From: Caldilineaceae bacterium
GTDB lineage: Bacteria > Chloroflexota > Anaerolineae > Caldilineales > Caldilineaceae
Direction of reading: 5' to 3'
NCBI GenBank assembly: GCA_028819675.1
Contig: JAPPKT010000086.1
Span: forward strand, 1-14,714
DNA: 14,714 bases
Shown here: piece after piece, positions 1 through 7,555 of the stretch
Numbering within the stretch: position 1 is the stretch's first letter
Layout of the letters: every line of letters begins with the position of its first letter
Notes under the pieces: generated by a model
What the model was told of the DNA's origin: nothing
The model's database searches: none
What the model saw: the letters and a program-made list of their open reading frames with translations, nothing else
Translations under genes and position numbers: made by a program

Positions 1-2
1 AC

Positions 3-956
3 CACCACACCAGGTATCGCTACGACTCCGAAGTCAGGGAGAGTACGATGGAAGTCCGTATGCAGCCCCGCACCGACCGTCAACAGAGGTGCTTGAACTT
101 TCTGTTGGAGGTGTGGCCGCATGCACACGTGTTGGCAACGAGCGACTGCATGCAGAATGCCATTCACTATTTCGATATTCCCAGACGCCACTCCGAGCTG
201 CTCCTGCGCGCCCAGGCACTTGTCCTGGTGCAGGACCCTGATCCATTGCCTGAGAGCCGAGAGGTGTCGACCTGGACGGAGTTGGAGAATGTTGCCGCGA
301 CCGGTCAGCACTGGGACTGGCTGACGCCCAGCAGCTACGCGCGCCCGACCGCTCTATTGTCCAGTTTTGCGGAAGAGATCAGCTTCGGCAGGGCCAAGGA
401 CCCCATCCATGCTCTAATTGACCTCAACAAGAAGATTCACGACGCAATTGAGTATACGCCGAAGAGTACAGCAGTTGACTCCCCCATCGACACGGCCCTG
501 GAGAATCGTCGCGGGGTCTGCCAGGATTTTTCTCACATCATGATTGCGCTGCTTCGCAGGGAGGGTATTCCCGCTCGATACGTCAGTGGCTATATTTTCC
601 AAGATCCTGAAAGAAAGGAAGAAAAAGACATTTCCGGGGCTTCACACGCTTGGGTAGAGGCATTCCTTCCCGTGACCGGTTGGATAGGCTTTGACCCTAC
701 AAACAACTCATTTGTCAGCGACAACCACATCCGTATAGCAGTCGGCCGGGACTATGCGGACGTCCCTCCTACCAGGGGGACTTACAAGGGAAATGCCCGA
801 AGCGAGCTGACGGTTGGCGTGCATATCTCTGAGACCGAAGATGAGGATATCCCTCACGATCTACTCGACAACGGGCACATTACAATCAGAGAGTTTGCCG
901 AAGCTGAAAGCAGCACGAGGCTGCGAATCGACCAGGAACAGCAACAACAGCAATAG
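3..956 (+). CDS. Transglutaminase-like family protein, 5'-truncated by the window edge
   Basis: This is a bacterial transglutaminase-like protein with a papain-like fold, made of the family's N-terminal domain followed by the catalytic core. The first ATG in frame is at 48, but the frame stays open to the window edge. The residues before that ATG read HTRYRYDSEV, the typical opening of the N-terminal domain, so the real start lies upstream and the ATG at 48 is internal. Counting from the ATG at 48, the triad is visible as Cys158 (in RGVCQDFSH), His200 (in GASHAWVEAF) and Asp216 (in GWIGFDPTN). The protein ends in a short glutamine run (QEQQQQQ) after an acidic tail. In many bacteria this subfamily sits beside an alpha-E-domain protein and a circularly permuted ATP-grasp protein. 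If so here, those genes lie left of the window. The substrate is unknown; such proteins may be proteases or amidases rather than cross-linking enzymes. The gene is convergent with the minus-strand operon. Confidence 0.9.
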   Translation, partial: HHTRYRYDSEVRESTMEVRMQPRTDRQQRCLNFLLEVWPHAHVLATSDCMQNAIHYFDIPRRHSELLLRAQALVLVQDPDPLPESREVSTWTELENVAATGQHWDWLTPSSYARPTALLSSFAEEISFGRAKDPIHALIDLNKKIHDAIEYTPKSTAVDSPIDTALENRRGVCQDFSHIMIALLRREGIPARYVSGYIFQDPERKEEKDISGASHAWVEAFLPVTGWIGFDPTNNSFVSDNHIRIAVGRDYADVPPTRGTYKGNARSELTVGVHISETEDEDIPHDLLDNGHITIREFAEAESSTRLRIDQEQQQQQ

Positions 957-964
957 GCTCGGAT

Positions 965-999
965 AAAGAAAAAGGGCCGTTCGCGAGCGAACCGACCCT
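965..999 (-). terminator. Rho-independent terminator of the minus-strand operon
   Basis: On the minus strand a GC-rich hairpin (GGG...GGTTCG, loop CTCG, CGAAC...CCC; bases 998 to 974) is followed directly by TTTTTCTTT. The stem has a C/C mismatch and a one-base bulge but about nine pairs. It lies 58 bases past the NIPSNAP stop codon and is well placed to end the whole operon before transcription runs into the convergent transglutaminase gene. In the plus direction the hairpin is followed by TATTCT, a poor U-tract, so it should work less well for that gene. Confidence 0.8.
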
Positions 1000-1056
1000 A
1001 TTCTGGCGAGATATTCGTTTTTCGTAACTTCAGGGCGTCTTCTCTCGAAAACGGCC

Positions 1057-1377
1057 CTACTGTATCACAGACTTAGGCGTCGGCACCAGACGCATGACCT
1101 TGATGGTCTCGCGATTGAGCATGTCAGGAATCTTCGGTGCAATATCGTTCAGCCAGCCATCGGACTGGTATACGGCCTCGTAAAGGGCCTCTCTGTCGGC
1201 CTCGTCCTTGAAGCGGCGCAACCACACGTAGCAGTTCTCATCTTCCTCGTCAATAAAAGACCCGGCAACAACCATGCCTTTCGACACTTGGAAAGGTATA
1301 ATCACGTTTTCCATGTACACAACCCAATCGTCGCGTTTGCCGGGGTGACACTCGTAAATCCTGTACTCGTACAACAT
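1057..1377 (-). CDS. NIPSNAP family protein
   Basis: This 106-residue protein resembles the NIPSNAP family, which forms a dimeric alpha/beta (ferredoxin-like) barrel. The opening MLYEYRIYECHPGKRDDW, the aromatic FQVSKGMVVAGSF strand and the CYVWLRRFKDEADRE segment are typical. It has no signal peptide and should be cytoplasmic. The ATG at 1377 is preceded by GAGGAG at a good distance. It starts 35 bp after the GH4 stop, so the two are almost certainly co-transcribed. The biochemical role of bacterial NIPSNAP proteins is not established; a role in sugar metabolism is suggested only by the neighbouring GH4 gene. The stop codon overlaps one arm of a 9-bp inverted repeat that also includes the terminator's 3' arm. 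Confidence 0.88.
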   Translation of the reverse strand: MLYEYRIYECHPGKRDDWVVYMENVIIPFQVSKGMVVAGSFIDEEDENCYVWLRRFKDEADREALYEAVYQSDGWLNDIAPKIPDMLNRETIKVMRLVPTPKSVIQ

Positions 1378-1412
1378 CGGTTTATCTCCTCGTTGTTTTG
1401 AATCCGGCTCTC

Positions 1413-2813
1413 TCAGTCGGCCGGAATTGGCTCCGGCTGGGACTGGGTAAGAAGCCGCATCGGTCTGTCTCCCTCGACTTCAAATCGGGAAAATGTCGGT
1501 AGATGATCCACATTGGCAGCGAACATTTGATTGACCATCTCACGGATTTCAGCCATCGAAAGCACTGCGGTTGTCAGGGGATCGTGAAGAATCGCCTGGA
1601 AGATTTTTCGTGGATCGCCTTCGATAATCCCTTCTACTGCCAGTTCCTCAATCTGAGAGCTCAGGCCCGTTAACATGGCTACCGAAGCCGGCAGCGGTCC
1701 GACTCTAACGCTTTCCAATCCTCTCTTGCTTGCCCACACTGGAATCTCGACACAAGCTTCCACAGGCAGATTGTCGACCAGCGGTGTCGAGCCGTCTCCA
1801 TTGGGCATGTTGCCGTTGAATTGGAACGGTTCCCCTCCTTCAAGCGCGTTAATTATATAGGCTGCGTACTCGTATCCGCGCGTCAGGTTCAGCGGCGCCG
1901 GGTCGTCGAGCCAGACGCGGATCTGCTCTTCCCAGTCATCTTCACGTGCAGAATAGTGTTTCAGGACATAAGCGTATTCGCCTGGGTTCCAGCCGGTACC
2001 ATGCGTGCAGTACTTTTCGATCAAGTCTGGCCGCTTTCGGAACCAGGGGTTGTACTCCGAGTGATGGCCGCTGGACTCGGTGGGGTAGTAGTCAAGGTGC
2101 AAAAACATTTCGTTGCGCACCTGCTCTTCGTTGTAGACCTCGGGCCTTTCTGTAATCGCCTTGCGGATCAGCGGGTAGGCGTCTTCGCCATTCCACTCAT
2201 ACTTCAGATACCAGGCCATGTGGTTTATGCCGGCACAGGTGTAAGTGATCTCGTCAGGCGGCGCCCCGATCCAGCGAGCAAGCATTGTTGCGGTGCCCTG
2301 CACGCTATGGCAGAGGCCGGTGGCGACGATACTGGTCTCCTTTTGAATCGCACGGCAGTTGATCACCATCGGGTTGGTATAGTTGAGCATGACGGCGTCG
2401 GGGCACAGTCGCTCCATGTCTCGAGCAATGTCTACCATCACAGGTGTGGTGCGCATGGAGCGAAAAATCCCGGAAGGGCCGCGAGTGTCGCCGATATTCG
2501 TGTCGATCCCGTACCGCTTGGGAATCTCGATGTCTGTCCGCCAAACGTCGGTCTGGCCGACGAGGATGGTGACGATCACGTAGTCCGCGCCGTCTAACGC
2601 TTCTTCCCGGCTAAGGGTTGTCTCAACCGTAGCGGGATAGTTCCCTTCGCGAACAATGCGTTGCACTGCCTGCTCGATATAGCCCAGCTTCAAGGGATCG
2701 ATATCCATCAAGCAGATGGTGGAGTCCTCAAGACGAGGAAACGTCAGTACATCTTTGACCAGCTTTCGAGTGAAGCCAAAGCTGCCGGCTCCGATGAATG
2801 TTACTTTCGGCAA
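1413..2813 (-). CDS. GH4 family glycosidase (MelA/LplD-like), TTG start
   Basis: This 466-residue protein belongs to glycoside hydrolase family 4, whose members hydrolyse by a redox-elimination mechanism using NAD+ and a divalent metal, usually Mn2+. The N-terminal Rossmann motif is GAGSFGF (8-14), and MDIDP follows at the end of beta-2. LNYTNPM (143-149) is the conserved Asn-Pro segment. CHSV (168-171) and GINHM (195-199) supply the metal-binding Cys168 and His198. CHSV is the signature of the alpha-galactosidase subgroup; other GH4 subgroups carry CNxP or CDMP and act on phosphosugars. Length and overall pattern match E. coli MelA, but alpha-galacturonidases of the LplD type are close relatives, so the exact sugar is open. 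The protein is cytoplasmic and follows an ABC importer, which suits a non-phosphorylated substrate. The start codon is TTG, chosen because AGGAGG lies 7 bases upstream and the Rossmann fold begins at once. Confidence 0.93.
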   Translation of the reverse strand: MPKVTFIGAGSFGFTRKLVKDVLTFPRLEDSTICLMDIDPLKLGYIEQAVQRIVREGNYPATVETTLSREEALDGADYVIVTILVGQTDVWRTDIEIPKRYGIDTNIGDTRGPSGIFRSMRTTPVMVDIARDMERLCPDAVMLNYTNPMVINCRAIQKETSIVATGLCHSVQGTATMLARWIGAPPDEITYTCAGINHMAWYLKYEWNGEDAYPLIRKAITERPEVYNEEQVRNEMFLHLDYYPTESSGHHSEYNPWFRKRPDLIEKYCTHGTGWNPGEYAYVLKHYSAREDDWEEQIRVWLDDPAPLNLTRGYEYAAYIINALEGGEPFQFNGNMPNGDGSTPLVDNLPVEACVEIPVWASKRGLESVRVGPLPASVAMLTGLSSQIEELAVEGIIEGDPRKIFQAILHDPLTTAVLSMAEIREMVNQMFAANVDHLPTFSRFEVEGDRPMRLLTQSQPEPIPAD

Positions 2814-2820
2814 GGGATTA

Positions 2821-2826
2821 CCTCCT
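2821..2826 (-). promoter_or_regulatory. Strong Shine-Dalgarno that fixes the TTG start of the GH4 gene
   Basis: The minus strand reads AGGAGG, then seven bases, then TTG at 2813. No ATG or GTG lies at a comparable spacing, so this site decides the start. Confidence 0.8.
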
Positions 2827-2900
2827 CTTGAGAACGGATCAGAGTCGGGAACTGAGCCCGGTCTGAGTTGTTCAGAATGACAGGTTTCGGCACTACCCCA

Positions 2901-2932
2901 GAATGGCGCCGGCCCTGCGGGCCAGTGGATTC
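2901..2932 (-). promoter_or_regulatory. Stem-loop in the GH4 leader
   Basis: A perfect GGCCC/GGGCC stem with a three-base loop (2911-2923) is extended by weaker pairing out to GAAT/ATTC at 2901 and 2932. No U-tract follows, so it is not an intrinsic terminator. It may stabilise or process the mRNA, or mark the end of the transporter message. Confidence 0.35.
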
Positions 2933-2944
2933 CTCTGCTGCAAG

Positions 2945-2953
2945 ATCATAGCA
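2945..2953 (-). promoter_or_regulatory. Candidate extended -10 promoter for GH4-NIPSNAP
   Basis: In the 173-bp gap between the DUF4870 gene and the GH4 gene the minus strand carries TGC-TATGAT, an extended -10 element (TGn plus a 5/6 match to TATAAT). No good -35 lies 17 bases upstream, which is tolerated for extended -10 promoters. Transcription would begin near 2938, giving a leader of about 125 bases with a hairpin at 2901-2932. It could allow the two catabolic genes to be expressed apart from the transporter. This is inference from sequence only. Confidence 0.4.
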
Positions 2954-2986
2954 CACGGTCGTGGCTTTGTATTCTCAACAGCGCGA

Positions 2987-3349
2987 CTATACCCGCAGGA
3001 TTCGTCCAAAGAACGGCACGGGGGAACGACGTGCACGAAGCGCATTGACAATTCCGGCAACCCAAGCGACGACCACTGCCAGGTAAACGGCGACTACAAG
3101 TGCGAACACATAGGCTGCGACGACACCGCCGAAGGGCAACAGGGAGATGAGCCACGAGAACAGAACCCAGACTGCGGGGGCCAGAATCAGTGCCGCGACG
3201 ATTGATAGTGACTGCATCGCGTGGAACCTCGAAAATGAATCGTCTTTCCGCAACACCAGGATGAAGGCGGGCCCGAGGACGGGCAACAGATAGGCCAACA
3301 GGGCTGCGTCGACGTTTAAACCGCTCCTTGACGATTCGTTCGCGGTCAT
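2987..3349 (-). CDS. Small DUF4870-type membrane protein
   Basis: This 120-residue protein has about three hydrophobic segments (roughly 14-33, 44-72 and 76-102). It fits the DUF4870 pattern: an opening [12 protein letters not shown], then [10 protein letters not shown] between the first two helices, and a terminal [19 protein letters not shown]. Family members are inner-membrane proteins of unknown function. The start ATG overlaps the stop codon of the upstream OppF-type gene by four bases (ATGA), with GGAG just before it inside that gene, so translation is probably coupled. Nothing in the sequence gives a mechanism; the tight coupling to the ATPase suggests a link to the transporter, but this is inference. 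Confidence 0.8.
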   Translation of the reverse strand: MTANESSRSGLNVDAALLAYLLPVLGPAFILVLRKDDSFSRFHAMQSLSIVAALILAPAVWVLFSWLISLLPFGGVVAAYVFALVVAVYLAVVVAWVAGIVNALRARRSPVPFFGRILRV

Positions 3350-4362
3350 TCTCGCTCTCCAATCCCTTGCAGTGCCAGCTCGCGGGCGAAGTGACAGCTG
3401 GCAAAGTGTCCCGGTTCAATCTCTTCCAGGTGGGGCTCCTCTTGGGTACACTGGTCCTGCGCATAGAGGCAACGGGGATGAAACACACACCCGGAGGGCG
3501 GATTGGCTGGACTGGGTATATCGCCTTCGAGAATTATCCGATTCAGCTTTATGTCAGGGTCCGCAGGAGGAATGGCCGAAACCAGCGCCTCAGTATAGGG
3601 GTGAAGCGGTCGTCGGAGAAGCCTCTCTGAATCGGCGACTTCCACCAGCCGGCCGACGTACATGACGGCAATGCGGTCGCACATGTGCTCGACAACCGAA
3701 AGGTCGTGGGCGATGAAGAGATAAGTCAGTCCCAGTTCGTCCTTCAACTCCTGAAGGAGGTTCAACACCTGGGCCTGAATCGACACATCCAAGGCCGAGA
3801 CCGGTTCGTCAGCAATGATCAGGCGCGGCCTGAGCGCCAGCGTACGGGCTAGGCCAATCCTCTGACGCTGTCCGCCTGAAAACTCATGTGGATAGCGGCG
3901 CATATAGTTCGGATCCAGCCCGACCGACGTCATCAGCTCTGAGACCCTGTCCTCCAACTGTCGGCCGGAGGCCTCCTTATGGATGATGAGCGGCTCTCCT
4001 ATGAGGTCTTTCACAGTCAATCGCGGATTCAGCGAACTGAAGGGATCCTGGAAGATCATGCGCATTTCTTTGCGCAGCGGCTTCATTTCAGCCTGGTCGA
4101 TATTGGCGATATCGAGGCGCTCGCCTTCGGCAGAGGTGTACCAGATCTCGCCGTCCGTCGGATCGTAAAGCCGTAGCACAGACCGCCCGACTGTGGTCTT
4201 GCCGGAGCCGCTTTCTCCAACGAGCCCCAAGGCTTCGTTGCGGCTTATTGCGAAACTTACGCCGTCAACGGCCTTGACGTGCCCGACAATTCGCTGCAGG
4301 AAACCCTGACGAATGGGAAACCACTGCTTCAGGCCGTTGACTTCAAGAAGAGCTTCTTCCAT
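3346..4362 (-). CDS. Oligopeptide/dipeptide-type ABC transporter ATP-binding protein (OppF-like)
   Basis: This is one of two ATPases that drive the Opp-type importer encoded upstream. Motifs in order: Walker [10 protein letters not shown] (49-57), Q-loop Gln105, signature SGGQRQ (162-167), Walker B LIIADE (181-186), D-loop SALD (189-192) and switch His219. A C-terminal oligopeptide-transporter extension follows (about 235-325) with the usual [11 protein letters not shown]. It holds four cysteines (292, 298, 305, 323) in the arrangement reported to bind an iron-sulfur cluster in some OppD/DppD proteins. It is cytoplasmic and membrane-associated. The gene starts 14 bases after the cytochrome stop, with no clear Shine-Dalgarno sequence, and overlaps the DUF4870 gene by four bases. 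It is separated from its permease genes by the cytochrome gene, which is unusual for an opp operon. Confidence 0.95.
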   Translation of the reverse strand: MEEALLEVNGLKQWFPIRQGFLQRIVGHVKAVDGVSFAISRNEALGLVGESGSGKTTVGRSVLRLYDPTDGEIWYTSAEGERLDIANIDQAEMKPLRKEMRMIFQDPFSSLNPRLTVKDLIGEPLIIHKEASGRQLEDRVSELMTSVGLDPNYMRRYPHEFSGGQRQRIGLARTLALRPRLIIADEPVSALDVSIQAQVLNLLQELKDELGLTYLFIAHDLSVVEHMCDRIAVMYVGRLVEVADSERLLRRPLHPYTEALVSAIPPADPDIKLNRIILEGDIPSPANPPSGCVFHPRCLYAQDQCTQEEPHLEEIEPGHFASCHFARELALQGIGERE

Positions 4363-4376
4363 TGTTCGTATTTGCT

Positions 4377-6245
4377 CTAGCGATTTTCGTTGGCGTCAGC
4401 TTCAATCTGGAGTTCATCCACAGCCAGCAGGATATCCGGATCAGTCCAGCCCTTCCATTCCTGTAGTTGCTGAAATGCCCTTCGATAGATGAGCTGCACT
4501 TCTATGTTGATGTCGTCGTTCCCCAGACCGCTGTCATCACCGGGCAGGGCAAAGCGGAAACTACCCGCCCTTGAGGACAGTGCCGGAATACGCGTATCTT
4601 CGACCAGTTCCACCAGCCGCCAGTGGGAAAAGGTTGGTTCTTCCCCGGTCAAAGTATCCCGCAGGATCTTAGCATACGCCTGGCCGGCAAATCCGGCCAC
4701 GTCACCTGCCCATTTGGGGAGCAACTCACCTTCGACTAATGACAGTTCTCCACCGTTTCCGTCGGTAGCCCGCACAACCAAGAGCACCTGTCGCAGCGGC
4801 GACCCGGTGGGATAGTGGTGGCCCGCCCCCGTATTGCTTACAACAGTGTTTACAACGATTTCGGCATCTTCGATTTCGGCACTGCTTTCGAGAGAGATCG
4901 CGCTTCTCAGGAACTGTTCGTCGGACGCGCCGGGCATCTGGTGGGAGTGTATCTGGTCGAGTTCACGAAATAGTCCACCCTTTTCGGGGTACACGAAATA
5001 GCTGCGCTGCGACTGCTCGGCCAGCTTTCCGAGGCCGGCCGGCAACGTGCGTCCGCTCGTCTTTTCCAGCCACGCCGCCGTCTGCACCAGGGACTCCATG
5101 CGGGATGTAAGACGAGGGGCTTCAGGCATGTGACAGTTTTGGCAGGTCTGCCCTGTATCGGGATCACTGTATGGACTCTCCAGCCATTCCCCGTATGAGT
5201 TGTAAATTTCAGTCGTGTCGTTGACGCCGAAGTGACAGGCGGCGCAGAATGCGCTCTCGCGATGCAACTGATTGAAGCTGTCTTTCGGTCGGGAAACATC
5301 ATCGACCGTCCCCATCAGTAGGTCTTCTCCCGATTTGGGCCGGTATAGCGTAAGTGAAAGTATGCCAGGCATAGCGGGATCGGGCAGCACGGTGTCGGTA
5401 TAGAAGTTCACGGCACCAATCTTGTGGCAGAAATCACATGAGATCCCTTCAGCGGCCACACCTACTGCTTCATTTGGGCTTACGCCGTCCGGCAATTCGT
5501 CGCTGGCGTCGCTCGTCTCCTGCATATGGCAGCCATTCCACCCGCAGCTGTTGTCGGCATCCAGTTTCGAAGCCATAGGCGTGTGGCAGGCCGCGCAATT
5601 TCCGTCCCGTTTGGGAAAGTCTACCTTGAAGCCCGGCCCAAAGTAGGGATCGTCTGGGTCACGCGTACGGGGCAGACCTGTATCGTAATTGCTGTTGCGG
5701 CTGCGGTTGCCTTCAATGTCAGTGCCATTGTACATTGTCAGAAAGCGGGCGTTCACCGCTGACTGGCTGTGGGCATCGAGCCGCCACTCTGTGTAAGATG
5801 GATGGCACTCACCACAGTTTTCGGACGGTTCCCAGTCGTAGACGGCGTTGTCAACGCGGTTGTGGGGATGCAGCTCGATACTGACTTCCTCTTCGCCGCC
5901 GCTCGCCTCAGTCCAACCGAAGATGTAGCCTTCCGCCCACGCCACCAGTGTCACGCTTTCGGCGGTGGAAACACCGTCGATCGTAAATCCCCCTCTTTCA
6001 TCCGTGTAAGTATGGTTTGCGGTCGTCTGCACGCGGACCAGTGCGCCAGTAACCGGTCCGCTTGCGTCGGTAACGGTGCCGCTGACAGATGCTGTAGGGG
6101 GTTGGGGCCAAGCAAATACGGCGACAACGGTACCAAAGGTCAGAAGGACGAGGATGAGGAAGATGAGCACGATGGGCCGAGCCCAGGCTCGAAGCACCAC
6201 GGCCAATGCGTTGCCACCGACCTGAAGAGACCTTCGCCTGCCCAA
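4377..6245 (-). CDS. Membrane-anchored multiheme cytochrome c with carboxypeptidase-regulatory-like domain
   Basis: From the TTG at 6245 the protein has 622 residues. A basic N-terminus and one hydrophobic segment (about 25-46) form an uncleaved anchor or signal. A carboxypeptidase-regulatory-like beta domain follows (about 51-126, [18 protein letters not shown]). The heme region carries CXXCH motifs at 144-148 (CGECH), 217-221 (CAACH), 270-274 (CDFCH), 334-338 (CAACH) and 368-372 (CQNCH), plus CX4CH (CGWNGCH) at 234-240. Up to six hemes could therefore be bound outside the cytoplasmic membrane. The C-terminal part has [10 protein letters not shown] (about 472-481), a motif seen in other multiheme cytochromes. 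The role is probably electron transfer, with partner unknown. The frame is open back to an ATG at 6422, but that stretch lies inside the OppC gene and is arginine-rich shadow. TTG 6245 was chosen for a GGAG seven bases upstream; TTG at 6263 is an alternative. It lies within the importer gene train with gaps of 20 and 14 bp. Confidence 0.88.
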   Translation of the reverse strand: MGRRRSLQVGGNALAVVLRAWARPIVLIFLILVLLTFGTVVAVFAWPQPPTASVSGTVTDASGPVTGALVRVQTTANHTYTDERGGFTIDGVSTAESVTLVAWAEGYIFGWTEASGGEEEVSIELHPHNRVDNAVYDWEPSENCGECHPSYTEWRLDAHSQSAVNARFLTMYNGTDIEGNRSRNSNYDTGLPRTRDPDDPYFGPGFKVDFPKRDGNCAACHTPMASKLDADNSCGWNGCHMQETSDASDELPDGVSPNEAVGVAAEGISCDFCHKIGAVNFYTDTVLPDPAMPGILSLTLYRPKSGEDLLMGTVDDVSRPKDSFNQLHRESAFCAACHFGVNDTTEIYNSYGEWLESPYSDPDTGQTCQNCHMPEAPRLTSRMESLVQTAAWLEKTSGRTLPAGLGKLAEQSQRSYFVYPEKGGLFRELDQIHSHQMPGASDEQFLRSAISLESSAEIEDAEIVVNTVVSNTGAGHHYPTGSPLRQVLLVVRATDGNGGELSLVEGELLPKWAGDVAGFAGQAYAKILRDTLTGEEPTFSHWRLVELVEDTRIPALSSRAGSFRFALPGDDSGLGNDDINIEVQLIYRRAFQQLQEWKGWTDPDILLAVDELQIEADANENR

Positions 6246-6252
6246 CGCCGTT

Positions 6253-6256
6253 CTCC
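6253..6256 (-). promoter_or_regulatory. Shine-Dalgarno supporting the TTG start of the cytochrome
   Basis: GGAG on the minus strand lies seven bases before TTG 6245 and directly after the OppC stop codon. It is the only good ribosome site between that stop and the membrane anchor. Confidence 0.5.
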
Positions 6257-6265
6257 GTCCCAATC

Positions 6266-7411
6266 TCAGACAATCGAATATGGGTCGGCCGCATCTCGCA
6301 GGCCGTCTCCCAGAAAGTTGAATCCCAGCACGGCGACGATGATAAAGACGACAGGCGTCATGATCCAGGTGTGCGTGCCGAGCGTTTGCAGGTTCTGCGC
6401 GTCCCGCATCAGGAAGCCCCAACTCACAAGCGGCTCCTGGATCCCGATGCCCAGGAAGCTGAGAAACGCCTCCGCAAGAATTATCTGAGGGATTGTAAGA
6501 GTGAGCACGACGATTATGTGGCTGATTGAATTGGGGAAAAGGTGTAGAAAGATGATGCGAGCGTCTGAGGCGCCCATTTCTTTGGCAGCCAGTATGAAAT
6601 CAGTCTCCCGGAAGGCCAGTACCTTGCCACGCACTTCGCGGGCCAACAGGGTCCATGAGAGCAGAGAAAAGATGATCACCATGATGATGAAGACCTGCAA
6701 CGAGTCCCACGTACGCGGGATGATCGCAGCCAGTGCCAGCCAAAGCGGGAGCTGCGGAAATGAGGCTACAAACTCCACGAATCGCTGGATGACGTTATCG
6801 ATCACGCCTCCATAGTAGCCGGATACGATACCGACAACCGCGCCGACTACGATACTGACGATTGTCGCAAACAGGCTCAACGACAGTGAAATACGCCCTG
6901 CAGCACAGGCACGGCCCCAGAGGTCCCTACCCTGTTTTTCCGTTCCAAGCAAATGGATCTTGCCTCCCTCGCCCACGCCAAAGAGATGGTAGCGCGTTGG
7001 GAACAGGCCAAGGATTTTCCATTCCCAGCTCTTTACCATGAACTGTATGTCAAATCGCTGCTCTGGGTCGTCCTCCCAGAGTGGCTCAAACGTCTTGGGA
7101 TCGATAGTCACGACTTGATTGTAAATGAAGGGACGGAGATGAAACTTGCCCTCGGCATCGATCAGACGGATTCGAGTGGGCGGGATAAAGCTGTCTTGCA
7201 GATTGGCGTCGGTAGGATCAACAGGGGCAAAGAACTCGGCAAAAATCGCTAGAATTATCAGCGACAACACCATAAGCCCGCCGGCGATGGCCGGTCGGCT
7301 CTTTCTGAACCGCTGCCATACCAGTTGGAAGTATGATTCGTGCTGCTCTTCTTCCAAGTCCACCGATTGGAGCGTGGTATCGGCGCTAGCCCCATTCTGC
7401 GATGATTCCAT
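6266..7411 (-). CDS. ABC transporter permease, OppC/DppC-like
   Basis: This second transmembrane subunit of the importer has 381 residues. A short acidic N-terminus precedes the first membrane helix (about 40-62, the OppC N-terminal domain). The core permease domain runs from about 170 to 375 and has the conserved cytoplasmic EAA-like loop [18 protein letters not shown] (271-288), which contacts an ATPase. The protein is about 80 residues longer than a typical OppC because of a soluble external segment between the first and second helices (about 65-165), which includes [12 protein letters not shown] just before helix two. The ATG at 7411 has no clear Shine-Dalgarno sequence, but an in-frame stop lies a few codons upstream, so there is little choice. 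The 144-bp gap from OppB contains a small hairpin. Confidence 0.95.
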   Translation of the reverse strand: MESSQNGASADTTLQSVDLEEEQHESYFQLVWQRFRKSRPAIAGGLMVLSLIILAIFAEFFAPVDPTDANLQDSFIPPTRIRLIDAEGKFHLRPFIYNQVVTIDPKTFEPLWEDDPEQRFDIQFMVKSWEWKILGLFPTRYHLFGVGEGGKIHLLGTEKQGRDLWGRACAAGRISLSLSLFATIVSIVVGAVVGIVSGYYGGVIDNVIQRFVEFVASFPQLPLWLALAAIIPRTWDSLQVFIIMVIIFSLLSWTLLAREVRGKVLAFRETDFILAAKEMGASDARIIFLHLFPNSISHIIVVLTLTIPQIILAEAFLSFLGIGIQEPLVSWGFLMRDAQNLQTLGTHTWIMTPVVFIIVAVLGFNFLGDGLRDAADPYSIV

Positions 7412-7474
7412 AGTCAGGTCAGTAGTGAATTAAGATAGTTCATGAAACCGAAGGCGATTTGAGGCTGGCAGGGC

Positions 7475-7492
7475 CGAGCCCTCATAGGCTCG
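7475..7492 (-). promoter_or_regulatory. Small hairpin in the OppB-OppC spacer
   Basis: A perfect 6-bp stem (CGAGCC/GGCTCG) with a six-base loop lies in the 144-bp gap. It has no U-tract. It may affect mRNA processing or be chance. Confidence 0.25.
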
Positions 7493-7555
7493 TTTGCTTC
7501 GCCACTCTCTCTTCCTGAGTAGCTTCAGTACGCCAAAGGGAATCCAGCTTGCAAC

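Noticed and set aside
48..50. ATG with a GGGAGAG-like sequence upstream as the start of the transglutaminase gene
   Set aside because: The codons before it encode the conserved opening strand of the N-terminal domain, so this methionine is internal and the gene runs off the left edge.
1821..2597. 258-codon plus-strand open frame
   Set aside because: It is antisense to the GH4 gene, whose motifs are complete; the peptide has no recognisable domain.
2946..3488. 180-codon minus-strand open frame
   Set aside because: It overlaps the DUF4870 and OppF-type genes in another frame and has an arginine-rich shadow composition.
6246..6422. Upstream extension of the cytochrome frame to an ATG at 6422
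   Set aside because: It lies almost entirely inside the OppC-type gene, is arginine- and alanine-rich with no family resemblance, and would place about 80 unrelated residues before the membrane anchor.
5769..6488. 239-codon plus-strand open frame
   Set aside because: It is antisense to the cytochrome and the end of the OppC-type gene and has shadow-like composition.
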